NCBI RefSeq assembly: GCF_012927045.1
Contig: NZ_JABBFW010000025.1
Location: 1-64,000, forward strand
Direction: 5' to 3'
From: Azohydromonas caseinilytica
GTDB taxonomy: Bacteria > Pseudomonadota > Gammaproteobacteria > Burkholderiales > Burkholderiaceae_C
DNA: 64,000 nt
Positions 41,902 through 53,272 of the stretch are shown here, piece after piece; position 1 is the stretch's first letter, and each line of letters opens with the position of its first letter. A model generated the notes under the pieces. That model did no database searches. It was not told where the DNA came from and saw only the letters and a list, made by a program, of their open reading frames with translations. Position numbers and translations under genes: made by a program.

Positions 41902-43734
41902 TCAGGTTGCGGCCACGGCCGCCGGTGCGAGCGCGGCAGCCGACAGCCGCGCCTGCGCCGCGTCATGCGCGGCGATGAAGCCGAAGGTCATGGCCGGGCC
42001 CAGGGTGATGCCGCCGCTGGGGTAGTGGCCGCCCAGGACGCTGGACATGTCGTTGCCCGCGGCCCACAGGCCCGGGATGGGCGCGCCCCGGGCATCGAGC
42101 ACGCGCGCGGCCGCGTCGGTGCGCAATCCGGCGAAGGTGCCCAGGCTGCCGGGGACGATGCGCACGGCATAGAACGGCCCGTGCTCGATGGGCGCCACGC
42201 AGGGATTGGGCTGCTGCGCCGCCTCGCCCTGCACGCGGTTGTAGGGCGTGTCGCCGCGATGGAAGGCGCCGTCGCGGCCCTGGCGCGCGTCGGCATTGAA
42301 GCGCTCGACCGTGGCCTGCAGCGCGGCGGCGTCGATGCCGCAGGCCTGCGCCAGCGCCTGCAGGCTGGCGCCGCGCTTGAGATAGCCGCGCTGCAGCCAC
42401 GGCCGCATCGGCACCGGCGCCGGCCGCACGCGGCCCAGGCCGTAGCGGCGGATGAAGCGGTGGTCGCAGATCAGCCAGGCCTGCACCGCGTCGCCGGCCG
42501 GCGTGGCGCGCACCAGGGCGCTCATGACGTCGTGGTAGCTGTCGGCCTCGTTGGTGAAGCGCTCTCCATTGGCGCGCACCGCGATCACGCCGGGCTTGGC
42601 GCGCTCGACCAGGTGCGGGAAGTGGCCGGTGCTGCCGTCGCCGCGCGGCACCAGCGACACCGGCGCCCAGGCGATGGGCGAGGCCAGCGTGTCGTCCACC
42701 ACGCCGCCGGCACCCTCGCCCAGGCGCAGCCCGTCGCCGGTGTTGGACGAAGGCGCGGCCGACCAGTGCGCCGCCGCCGCGGCGGGATCGCCCAGCAGCG
42801 CCTGGCGCCGCGCCGGGTCGTGCGGGAAGCCGCCGCAGGCCAGCACCACGCCGCGGCGGGCGTGCACCGTCACGTCGCCCTGCGCGGTCTTCACCACCGC
42901 GCCGGTGACGCGCCCGCCCTCGGTGAGCAGCCGCCGCACCGGGCTGGACACGCGCAGCTGCACACCGCGGTCCAGCGCCGATTTCAACAATCCGCCCACC
43001 AGCGCGTTGCCCGCCACCAGCCGCATGCCGCGGCGATGCAGCAGCAGGTCTTTCACATGCGCCGCCACGCGCCTGGCGACGTAGCCGAAGGCGCCGGCCG
43101 AGCGCATGGCGTTGAAGAAATGCCTGAGCTCGCTGGCGGCGATGCCCATGCCCCAGAAGCTGATCAGGTCCAGCGGCCGGCGCAGGTAGGCCAGCGCCGG
43201 GCCCAGCGCGCGCGCGTCGAAGGGCGCGGCGCACACCGAGCGTCCGCCGGTGGCGGCACCGGGGCTGTGGCCGTGGAAGTCCGGCACGGCGTTGCCGTCG
43301 ATGAAGTCCAGCGCCGTGGAGCTGCGGAAGAACTCCACCATGCGCGGCCCCTGCACCAGGAAGGCGTCGATGCGCGCCGCGTCGTACTGCGCGCCCAGCT
43401 CGTGGCGCAGGTACTCGCGCGGCGCCTGCAGCGGCTCGCGGATGCCGGCCTGCACCGCCAGCGGATTGCGCGGAATCCACATCCAGCCGCCGGACCAGGC
43501 GGTGGTGCCGCCCAGCACCGCCTCCTTCTCCACCACCAGCACCTGCAGCCCCAGCGACGCGGCGGTGACGGCGGTGGACAGGCCGCCCGCGCCGGAGCCG
43601 ATCACCAGCAGGTCGCAGTGCGTGGGCACGGCCTCGGCGCCAACGCTGCCGTGCGGGACCAGGGCGGCCGGCACTCCGGCCCCGGACCGGCCCATGCGCG
43701 CGCTCATGCCGCCCAGGGTGGAGCTCGTCGCCAT
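41902..43734 (-). CDS. KstD-like FAD-dependent dehydrogenase (copy 2)
   Basis: The 610-residue flavoprotein of the FAD_binding_2 family has DLLVIGSGAGGLSTAVTAAS after a roughly 50-residue leader, GGTTAWSGGWMWIPRNP, and the C-terminal LGGHYPSGGITLGPAMTFGF with the KstD-type Tyr and Gly. It is closer by eye to copy 1 (31293-33074) than to copy 3 in the FAD motif and the MRSAGAFGYVARRVAAHVKD region. The start is uncertain: ATG 43734 is used, but ATG 43707 or 43695 would remove part of the long leader. It begins 5 bp after the shikimate-dehydrogenase-like gene. Desaturation of a cyclic ketone acid is inferred. Confidence 0.86.
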   Translation of the reverse strand: MATSSTLGGMSARMGRSGAGVPAALVPHGSVGAEAVPTHCDLLVIGSGAGGLSTAVTAASLGLQVLVVEKEAVLGGTTAWSGGWMWIPRNPLAVQAGIREPLQAPREYLRHELGAQYDAARIDAFLVQGPRMVEFFRSSTALDFIDGNAVPDFHGHSPGAATGGRSVCAAPFDARALGPALAYLRRPLDLISFWGMGIAASELRHFFNAMRSAGAFGYVARRVAAHVKDLLLHRRGMRLVAGNALVGGLLKSALDRGVQLRVSSPVRRLLTEGGRVTGAVVKTAQGDVTVHARRGVVLACGGFPHDPARRQALLGDPAAAAAHWSAAPSSNTGDGLRLGEGAGGVVDDTLASPIAWAPVSLVPRGDGSTGHFPHLVERAKPGVIAVRANGERFTNEADSYHDVMSALVRATPAGDAVQAWLICDHRFIRRYGLGRVRPAPVPMRPWLQRGYLKRGASLQALAQACGIDAAALQATVERFNADARQGRDGAFHRGDTPYNRVQGEAAQQPNPCVAPIEHGPFYAVRIVPGSLGTFAGLRTDAAARVLDARGAPIPGLWAAGNDMSSVLGGHYPSGGITLGPAMTFGFIAAHDAAQARLSAAALAPAAVAAT

Positions 43735-43739
43735 GGCGT

Positions 43740-44552
43740 TCAGCCCGCCAGCGGCCCGTCGGCCAGCAGGAACTCCACCATCAGCGCGCACACGCCGGCG
43801 AACATGTCGGCGCCCACCTGCGTGCCGCAGCCCAGCCCGCGCGCGGCCTCGATCAGCGGCGTGACGGCGGGCTTGGTGATGACGTCGCCCACGAACATGC
43901 CGCCGTCCAGGCCGGACACGTCGAAGGGCAGCGGGTCCGTGGCCTGCATGCCCACCGGCGTGGCGTTGATGACGAGATTGAAACCGCGCGGGTCGGCGCT
44001 GCCGGCGATGACCTGGTCGCCATGGCGTGCGCGCAGCCGCCCGATGAGGGCATCGCGCCGCGCCGCGTCGGGCTCTTGGATCGCCAGTTGCGCCACGCCC
44101 GCTTCCAGCAGCGCCAGCGCGATGGCCGAACCCGCGCCGCCCGCGCCGGCCAGCAGCGCGCGGCGGCCCCGCGGCTCGCAGCCGTTCTTGCGCAGGGCAT
44201 GCACGTAGCCTTCGCCGTCGAAGTGGTCGCCGTGCCAGCGGCCGTCGGCGTTGCGGCGCAGGATGTTGACGCCGCCCAGGAAATGCGCGCGCTCGCTGGC
44301 GGTGGCGCAGTAGCGGTAGGCGTCGAGCTTGTGCGGCACGGTGACGATGACGCCATCCAGGTTGCGCATGCAGGCCGCGCCGCGCATGAAGGTGTCGAGG
44401 TTGGCGCTGCCGACATGCACCGGCATGACGACGGCATTGCGGCCGCGCTGCTGCAGCGTCTGCGTGACGCCGGCGGGCGATTTCACCTGGGCGATGGGGT
44501 CGCCGATGATGGCGACGACGCGCGTGGCGCCGTCGAGCGTGAAGCTGCTCAT
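43740..44552 (-). CDS. aroE: Shikimate dehydrogenase family protein, catabolic-type variant
   Basis: The 270-residue protein has the AroE fold: substrate domain IGDPIAQVKSPAGV, catalytic Lys in TVPHKLDAYRY, Asn in GGVNILRR, Asp in GDHFDGEGYV, nucleotide-binding GAGGAGSAIALALL and INATPVGM. In the loop that binds the shikimate carboxylate (SKS in E. coli) the first Ser is Val (VKS). The position inside a TRAP/flavoprotein operon also suggests a catabolic enzyme for quinate, shikimate or another hydroaromatic acid rather than the biosynthetic AroE. It lies 31 bp after copy 3 of the KstD-like genes. AAGG precedes ATG 44552 by 11 nt. Confidence 0.88.
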   Translation of the reverse strand: MSSFTLDGATRVVAIIGDPIAQVKSPAGVTQTLQQRGRNAVVMPVHVGSANLDTFMRGAACMRNLDGVIVTVPHKLDAYRYCATASERAHFLGGVNILRRNADGRWHGDHFDGEGYVHALRKNGCEPRGRRALLAGAGGAGSAIALALLEAGVAQLAIQEPDAARRDALIGRLRARHGDQVIAGSADPRGFNLVINATPVGMQATDPLPFDVSGLDGGMFVGDVITKPAVTPLIEAARGLGCGTQVGADMFAGVCALMVEFLLADGPLAG

Positions 44553-44583
44553 GGGTACTTGTGCCTTGCGTTGAGGAGGAGAT

Positions 44584-46344
44584 TCAGGCCGCCAGCGCCA
44601 TGGCTTGCGGGTGCTGGGGTTCGGCCGCGTTCGCGCCACCCTGGGCGCGGCGCGCGGCGTGGCGGCCGGCGAGGTAGCCGAACACCAGCCCGGGGCCCAG
44701 CGTGATGCCGGGTGCGGCATAGACGCCACCGAAGGCCGAGTGCATGTCGTTGCCCACGGCATACAGGCCGGCGATGGGCTGCTGTTGCGCGTCCAGCACG
44801 CGCGCCTGCTCGTCGGTGGCCCAGCCCTGGGCCGCGCCGATGTCGCCGGGGTAGAGCCGCACGGCGTAGAACGGGGCCTCGGTCAGCGGCCCGAGGTTGG
44901 GATTGCGCAGCCCCAGCGTGGCGTCGCCCATGTTGCGCGAGTAGTCGGTGCTGCCGCGCTGGAAATCCTCGTCCACGCCGGTCTGGGCGTAGTCGTTGAT
45001 GCGCGCCACGCTGGCGCGCAGGCCGTCGGGGTCGATGCCCAGCTTGACGGCCAGCTCCTGCAGCGTCGCGCCCTGCGTGAGGTAGCCGTCGGCCAGGTAG
45101 GGCTCCAGGCCCTGCCCGCCCGGGCGCACCATGCCCATGCCGTATTTCTTGAGGGCACGGGCATCGGCGATCAGGTAGGCCGGCACGGCGCCGGCCTGCT
45201 GCATGCCGATGCCGAACAGGTGGTAGCTCGTGCTTTCGTTGAGGAAGCGGCGGCCGCGCGCATCGACCGTGATCATCCCGGGCTTGGCGCGGTCCATCAG
45301 GAAATGCGGGAACACGGCCCGCGAGCCGTCGGCGCGCCGGCGCAGCGACACCGGCGCCCAGAAGGCCGGGCTGAGCGCGCCCTCGCCGTAGCGCGCGCCC
45401 AGCTCGCGCAGCAGCTCATGCGCCTGGCCGGTGTGGCCCGGCGCGCCGGGGCACCAGACCTCGTCGGTGCCCAGCAGTTGCGCGCGCAAGCCTGGGTGCC
45501 GGTTGAAGCCGCCGCTGGCCAGCACCACGCCGCCGCTGACGCGCAGCTCGCGCCGCTGCCCGCCCTGCTTGACGGTGACCGCGGCGATGGCGCCGTTCTC
45601 GCGCCGGAACGCCGCCACCTCGGCCCGCATCGCCAGCTTGACCTTGGGCTGCCGCAGCAGCGAGTACAGCAGCCGGCCGCACAGCGCGTTGCCCATCAGC
45701 AGCCGCGTGCCGCGCGGGTGCTTGAGCCGGTCCATGGCGTGGCGCGCCAGGATGCGCAGGCTGTAGCGCAACGACCTGAAGGACTTCTTCATCGCCAGCA
45801 GGTGCGGGATGTCGTTGCGGTCCACCATCATCCCGCCCAGCACCGTGAACTCCGGGATGGGCGGACGCAGCAGGCTGAAATGCTGGCCCAGCAGCCGGCC
45901 GTCAAAGGGCAGCGGCTCCAGCGCGCGGCCGCGCAGCGTGGAGCCTGGCAGCTCGGAGATGTAGTCCGGGTGCGTGGGGTACGGGCGGAATTTCACCGCC
46001 GAGTGCCGCTCCACATGCGCCACCGCCTCGGGGCCGCTGCGCAGCAGCGCCTGGCGCAGCGTGCGCGGGGCGCGCTCGCCGATGGCGGCGTCGAGGTAGG
46101 TTTGCGCGTCCTGGAGCGTGTCGCCGGGGTTGACGGCCGCGCTGTGGCCCGTGCCCGGCACCCAGGTGGTGCCGCCCGAGAGCGCGCTGGTGCCGCCCAC
46201 GAATTCGGTGCGCTCCACCAGCAGCACGCGCGCGCCGTCGAGGGCCGCGCACAGCGCGGCGGACATGCCGGCGGCGCCGGCGCCGATGACGACCACGTCG
46301 AAGCCGTCGCCGCCGGGCGGGAGGTCGGAGAGGTTGAGGAGCAT
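44584..46344 (-). CDS. KstD-like FAD-dependent dehydrogenase (copy 3)
   Basis: The 586-residue flavoprotein has DVVVIGAGAAGMSAALCAAL, VGGTSALSGGTTWVPGTGHS and a C-terminal FGGVYAAPGITLGPGLVFGY, where the Tyr and the Gly four residues later are kept. It differs more from copies 1 and 2: GAGAAG replaces GSGAGG and the central domain is distinct, so it probably acts on a different intermediate. ATG 46344 lies only 4 bp after the dctP stop, which implies coupled translation. Two such desaturases in one operon could carry out two successive dehydrogenations toward an aromatic ring, as known for 4-oxocyclohexanecarboxylate desaturases. Confidence 0.86.
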   Translation of the reverse strand: MLLNLSDLPPGGDGFDVVVIGAGAAGMSAALCAALDGARVLLVERTEFVGGTSALSGGTTWVPGTGHSAAVNPGDTLQDAQTYLDAAIGERAPRTLRQALLRSGPEAVAHVERHSAVKFRPYPTHPDYISELPGSTLRGRALEPLPFDGRLLGQHFSLLRPPIPEFTVLGGMMVDRNDIPHLLAMKKSFRSLRYSLRILARHAMDRLKHPRGTRLLMGNALCGRLLYSLLRQPKVKLAMRAEVAAFRRENGAIAAVTVKQGGQRRELRVSGGVVLASGGFNRHPGLRAQLLGTDEVWCPGAPGHTGQAHELLRELGARYGEGALSPAFWAPVSLRRRADGSRAVFPHFLMDRAKPGMITVDARGRRFLNESTSYHLFGIGMQQAGAVPAYLIADARALKKYGMGMVRPGGQGLEPYLADGYLTQGATLQELAVKLGIDPDGLRASVARINDYAQTGVDEDFQRGSTDYSRNMGDATLGLRNPNLGPLTEAPFYAVRLYPGDIGAAQGWATDEQARVLDAQQQPIAGLYAVGNDMHSAFGGVYAAPGITLGPGLVFGYLAGRHAARRAQGGANAAEPQHPQAMALAA

Positions 46345-46348
46345 GGTC

Positions 46349-47365
46349 TTACTTCCCCGCCGCCCGCACCTTGTCCACCTCGGCCACCATCTCCTTGACC
46401 AGATCCTCGCCCACGCTCTTGGCGTACTTGGCGAACACGGGGCGGGCCTTCTCGCGCATGCGGGCGATCTCGGCCGGCGCGACCTCGTTGACGGCGACAT
46501 GCTTCTTCAGCTCCTCCAGCGCCGCGGCGTTCTTCTGGCGCGAGACCTTGCGCTGGTACAGCCCCGCCTCCACCGCGGCTTCCTGCAGCACCTTGCGCTC
46601 GTCGCCGCTGAGCTGGTCCCAGGCCTTCTTGCTGAAGGTCAGCAGCTGCGGGTTGTACATGTGGTTCGTCACCGAGTAGTACTTCTGCACCTCGTGGAAC
46701 TTCTGCACCAGCATGGTGATGGGCGGGTTGGTGGCGCCGTCCATGGCCTTTTGCTCCAGCGCCGTGTACAGCTCCGGGAAAGGCAGCGGCACCGCGTTGG
46801 CGCCCAGCGTGTTGAGCAGGTCCAGGTAGATCGGGGTCTGGATGACGCGGATCTTCAGGCCCTGCAGATCCTCCAGCTTCGTGATGGGCCGCCTGCTGTT
46901 GTGCATGTTGCGGAAGCCCAGCTCCCAGTACGCCAGGCCCACCAGGCCCTTGGCCGGCATCAGCTCCAGCAGCTTGCGGCCCACCGGGCCGTCCACCACG
47001 GCGTCGGCCTCCTGGTAGGAGGAAAACAGGAACGGCAGGTCATAGACCGCCATCTCCTTGACGATGCCCTGCAGCAGGCTGGCGTTGGTCAGCGTGAATT
47101 CGATGGTGCCGCCCTGCACCGAGCTCAGCACCGGGATGTCGCCGCCCAGCGTGCCGCCGCCGAAGACCTTGACCTTCATCTTCCCGCCGCTCTTCTGGCC
47201 CACCAGCTGCGAGAACCTTTCCGCGCCGTCGTACTGCGCCGTGCCCTTGTCCACGACCAGCGCGAGCTTGAAGCTGCGCTCCTTGATGTCGGCCGCCTGC
47301 GCGGCGCCGGCCATCAGCAGCGAGCCGGCCAGCGTGGCGGCAAAGGTGTGAACCCACTTGAGCAT
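46349..47365 (-). CDS. dctP: TRAP transporter substrate-binding protein (DctP), operon head
   Basis: This periplasmic receptor is the first gene of the minus-strand operon. It has 338 residues with a signal peptide (TFAATLAGSLLMAGAAQAAD) and the DctP pattern: YELGFRNMHNSRRPI-like motif seen as WELGFRNMHNSRRPI, LKIRVIQTPIYLD, FPELYTALEQKAMDGATNP and LTFSKKAWDQLSGDER. AAGGAG lies 6 nt before ATG 47365. It works with DctQ and DctM encoded further down the operon. A promoter with a TetR-type palindrome in its spacer lies just upstream. It resembles the orphan DctP at 628-1647, especially around NSRRPI/NSRHPI. Confidence 0.95.
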   Translation of the reverse strand: MLKWVHTFAATLAGSLLMAGAAQAADIKERSFKLALVVDKGTAQYDGAERFSQLVGQKSGGKMKVKVFGGGTLGGDIPVLSSVQGGTIEFTLTNASLLQGIVKEMAVYDLPFLFSSYQEADAVVDGPVGRKLLELMPAKGLVGLAYWELGFRNMHNSRRPITKLEDLQGLKIRVIQTPIYLDLLNTLGANAVPLPFPELYTALEQKAMDGATNPPITMLVQKFHEVQKYYSVTNHMYNPQLLTFSKKAWDQLSGDERKVLQEAAVEAGLYQRKVSRQKNAAALEELKKHVAVNEVAPAEIARMREKARPVFAKYAKSVGEDLVKEMVAEVDKVRAAGK

Positions 47366-47414
47366 CGTTGTCTCCTTCATCGTCTTGGTGCACCGGTATT
47401 CCCGGATAAGTGAA

Positions 47415-47443
47415 ATCATAGTTCACCGAAACGTGAATAGGAA
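47415..47443 (-). promoter_or_regulatory. Promoter of dctP operon
   Basis: On the minus strand TATGAT (47415-47420) is a good -10 hexamer. TTCCTA (47438-47443) is a weak -35 placed exactly 17 nt upstream. The spacer is occupied by the 16-bp palindrome at 47422-47437, so a bound repressor would exclude RNA polymerase. Confidence 0.55.
47422..47437. promoter_or_regulatory. TetR-type operator O1
   Basis: TTCACCGAAACGTGAA is a TTCAC-N6-GTGAA palindrome within the dctP promoter spacer. The same palindrome recurs at 47528-47543. The adjacent TetR gene product is the likely ligand-sensing binder. Confidence 0.7.
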
Positions 47444-47521
47444 GCGCGGTGTTCGTTGCAACGCCCTAGAGATAACCCGACTCTCCCGCCTTTGAACAAC
47501 CGATCCGACGCGCAGTCACTT

Positions 47522-47550
47522 TTTCAATTCACCATACAGTGAACTAGATT
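47522..47550 (+). promoter_or_regulatory. Promoter of tetR gene
   Basis: TTTCAA (47522-47527) and TAGATT (47545-47550) are spaced by exactly 17 nt and flank operator O2. The offset between operator and -10 hexamer (1 nt) is identical to that in the divergent promoter, which supports both assignments although the hexamers are weak. Confidence 0.45.
47528..47543. promoter_or_regulatory. TetR-type operator O2
   Basis: TTCACCATACAGTGAA has the same TTCAC-N6-GTGAA form as O1. The centres are 106 bp apart, close to ten helical turns, so looping or equal-face binding is possible. It would give negative autoregulation of tetR. Confidence 0.7.
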
Positions 47551-47592
47551 GGGACATCACCCCGTCACAATGCCGGGCAACCGAGCCCAGCC

Positions 47593-48237
47593 ATGACCTC
47601 GCCCAAGAACGCCAACGAACCCCGTACCCGCGACGCCGAGCGCTCGCGCCAAGCCATCCTTGACGCCGCGCGCGCCGCCTTTGCCGAAAACGGGCTGGGC
47701 GGGACGCGGCTGGAGCACATTGCCGAGCGCGCCGGCGTGGACAAGCGGCTCATCTACTACTACTTCGAGAACAAGGAGAAGCTGTTCCTGGCCGCGCTGG
47801 AGGAGGTCTATGCCGACATCCGCCGCGCCGAGCTCGAGCTCAACCTGACGGAGCTCGATCCCGTGACCGCCATCCGCCGGCTCACGGAGTTCACGTGGCA
47901 GTACCACGCCGCGCACCCGGAGTTCATCACGCTGGTCAACAGCGAGAACCTGCACCGCGCCAAGCACCTGGCGCAGTCGCAGCGCATCCGCGAGCTGCAC
48001 TCGCCGCTGATCGAGATCCTGGCCAAGGTGCTGGAGCGCGGGCGCACGGAAGGCGTGTTCCGCGGCGGCGTGGACCCGCAGCAGCTCTACATCACCATCG
48101 CCGGACTGAGCTACTTCTACCTCTCCAACCGCTACACGCTGTCCGTCATCTTCGGCCGCCCCACCGACACGCCCAAGGCGCTGCAGGAGCGCCTGTCGCA
48201 CATCTGCGACGTGGTGCTGGGTTACCTGTTGCGCTGA
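47593..48237 (+). CDS. TetR family transcriptional regulator
   Basis: The 214-residue protein has the TetR DNA-binding domain at residues 18-62 (RQAILDAARAAFAENGLGGT, then IAERAGVDKRLIYYYFENKE) and an all-helical ligand domain (residues 80-214; TEFTWQYHAAHPEFITLVNS). It is divergent from the TRAP/flavoprotein operon, and the region between holds two identical-format palindromes, so it most likely represses both itself and the operon. The inducer is probably the transported acid or its CoA-free intermediate. The ATG at 47593 has only a weak upstream ribosome binding site. Confidence 0.94.
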   Translation: MTSPKNANEPRTRDAERSRQAILDAARAAFAENGLGGTRLEHIAERAGVDKRLIYYYFENKEKLFLAALEEVYADIRRAELELNLTELDPVTAIRRLTEFTWQYHAAHPEFITLVNSENLHRAKHLAQSQRIRELHSPLIEILAKVLERGRTEGVFRGGVDPQQLYITIAGLSYFYLSNRYTLSVIFGRPTDTPKALQERLSHICDVVLGYLLR

Positions 48238-48528
48238 GCAACTTGCGGCCCGCGGCCGGACGTTCCACGGTCATGAACACCCCGGGCATGCCCAGGGCCG
48301 GGCACGGGAGCGGACCAGGGTTTTGCCCGGCTTGCTGCCGGCGCGGACGCGAGCCTGGCGTCAGTCTCTTGCAAGTCTGGTGATGTTTGGATCGTGCAAT
48401 CCGTCGCGTTTGCGGCGTCTTGACGCTTGAGCGGGCTCAAGCCGCCGCGGCCCGTGCCGGAAATGGCGTAGCGTGGCGCGCCCCGGTTCGTGGTGCGCTC
48501 GCCCACGCCTCAGCAGTAAAGAAAGTTC

Positions 48529-49644
48529 ATGACCCAGAGCACCGTTCTCATCGTCGACGACAACCCGGAGAATCTGACCGTGCTCGGCGAGTCGTTGTGC
48601 GACCGCTACCAGGTGCGGGCGGCCAACTCCGGGGCGCGCGCCTTGCAGCTGGCCGCGCAGCAGCCCGTGCCGGACCTGATCCTGCTCGACATCATGATGC
48701 CGGCCATGAACGGCTACGAGGTGCTGCAGCGCCTGCGCGCGGCGCCCGAGACCCGCGACGTGCCGGTGATCTTCACCACCGCCATGGGCGCGGTCGAGGA
48801 TGAGCAGCGCGGCCTGGAGCTGGGCGCGGTGGACTACATCGCCAAGCCGCTGCATCCGGCCATCGTGCTGGCGCGCGTGCAGACGCACCTGGAGCTCAAG
48901 CGCGCGCGCGACCTGCTGCGCCGCGACAAGGCCGCGCTGGAGGCCGAGATCGGCCGGCGCATGCACGAGAACCAGGTGATCCAGGACGTCACCATCCGCG
49001 CCCTGGCGCGCCTGGCCGAGACTCGCGACAACGAAACCGGCAACCACATCCTGCGCACGCAGGAGTACGTGCTGGTGCTGGCGCGCCGTGCGCGCGCTCG
49101 GCCGCGCTTCGCCGCCGAGCTCGACGAGCGCAGCATCGCGCTCATCGCCAAGTCCGCGCCGCTGCACGACATCGGCAAGGTGGGCATCCCCGACCACATC
49201 CTGCTCAAGCCCGGCAAGCTCAACGCCGAGGAATGGGCCGTGATGAAGACGCACGCCCAGCTCGGCGCCGCGGCCATCGAGCGCGCGGTGCAGGACATGC
49301 ACGAGCCGGTGGACTTCCTGGCCTACGCCTGCCAGATCGCGCTGCGGCACCACGAGCGCTGGGACGGCAGCGGCTATCCCGGCGGGCTCGCGGGCGAGGA
49401 CATCCCGCTGGCGGCGCGGCTCATGGCGCTGGCCGACGTGTTCGATGCGCTGATCTCGCGCCGCGTCTACAAGGCACCCATGCCGCTGCCCGAGGTGCGC
49501 GAGGTGCTGGCACGCGAGCGCGGGCGCCACTTCGACCCGGAGCTGCTCGATGTCTTCCTCGAAGGCTTCGAGGAGTTCTGCGACATCGCGCGGCGCTATC
49601 CGGCCGAGCCGGCGGCCCAGGCCAGCGCCGCGGCGCTGGCCTGA
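48529..49644 (+). CDS. Response regulator with HD-GYP domain (c-di-GMP phosphodiesterase)
   Basis: The 371-residue protein has a receiver domain (residues 5-120) with phospho-acceptor Asp54 in LLDIMMP and Lys in YIAKPLHP, a coiled-coil linker (130-165), and an HD-GYP domain (170-350). The latter shows LHDIGKVGIPD with the metal-binding HD pair, HHERWDGSGYPGG with the GYP signature, and DVFDALISRRVYK. HD-GYP domains hydrolyse cyclic di-GMP. The gene is followed after 13 bp by a large hybrid histidine kinase gene, presumably its partner. The 291 bp upstream contain no recognised gene. The ribosome binding site is weak (AAAGAAAG). Confidence 0.95.
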   Translation: MTQSTVLIVDDNPENLTVLGESLCDRYQVRAANSGARALQLAAQQPVPDLILLDIMMPAMNGYEVLQRLRAAPETRDVPVIFTTAMGAVEDEQRGLELGAVDYIAKPLHPAIVLARVQTHLELKRARDLLRRDKAALEAEIGRRMHENQVIQDVTIRALARLAETRDNETGNHILRTQEYVLVLARRARARPRFAAELDERSIALIAKSAPLHDIGKVGIPDHILLKPGKLNAEEWAVMKTHAQLGAAAIERAVQDMHEPVDFLAYACQIALRHHERWDGSGYPGGLAGEDIPLAARLMALADVFDALISRRVYKAPMPLPEVREVLARERGRHFDPELLDVFLEGFEEFCDIARRYPAEPAAQASAAALA

Positions 49645-49657
49645 GGCCGGCCCGGCC

Positions 49658-53179
<3,522 letters not shown>

Positions 53180-53181
53180 CC

Positions 53182-53199
53182 GGCCGGGAGCGCCCGGCC
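53182..53199. other. GC-rich stem-loop between convergent genes
   Basis: GGCCGGG and CCCGGCC form a 7-bp stem with an AGCG loop, 3 bp past the kinase stop codon. There is no T-run on either strand, so it may only slow polymerase or protect the mRNA end. Confidence 0.3.
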
Positions 53200-53272
53200 A
53201 GGCCGTCTGGCGGCCGCAGCCGCCCGGTTCAACGCCTGGCCCCGGCCCCCCGGCGGCGGCCCGAGACCGGGA

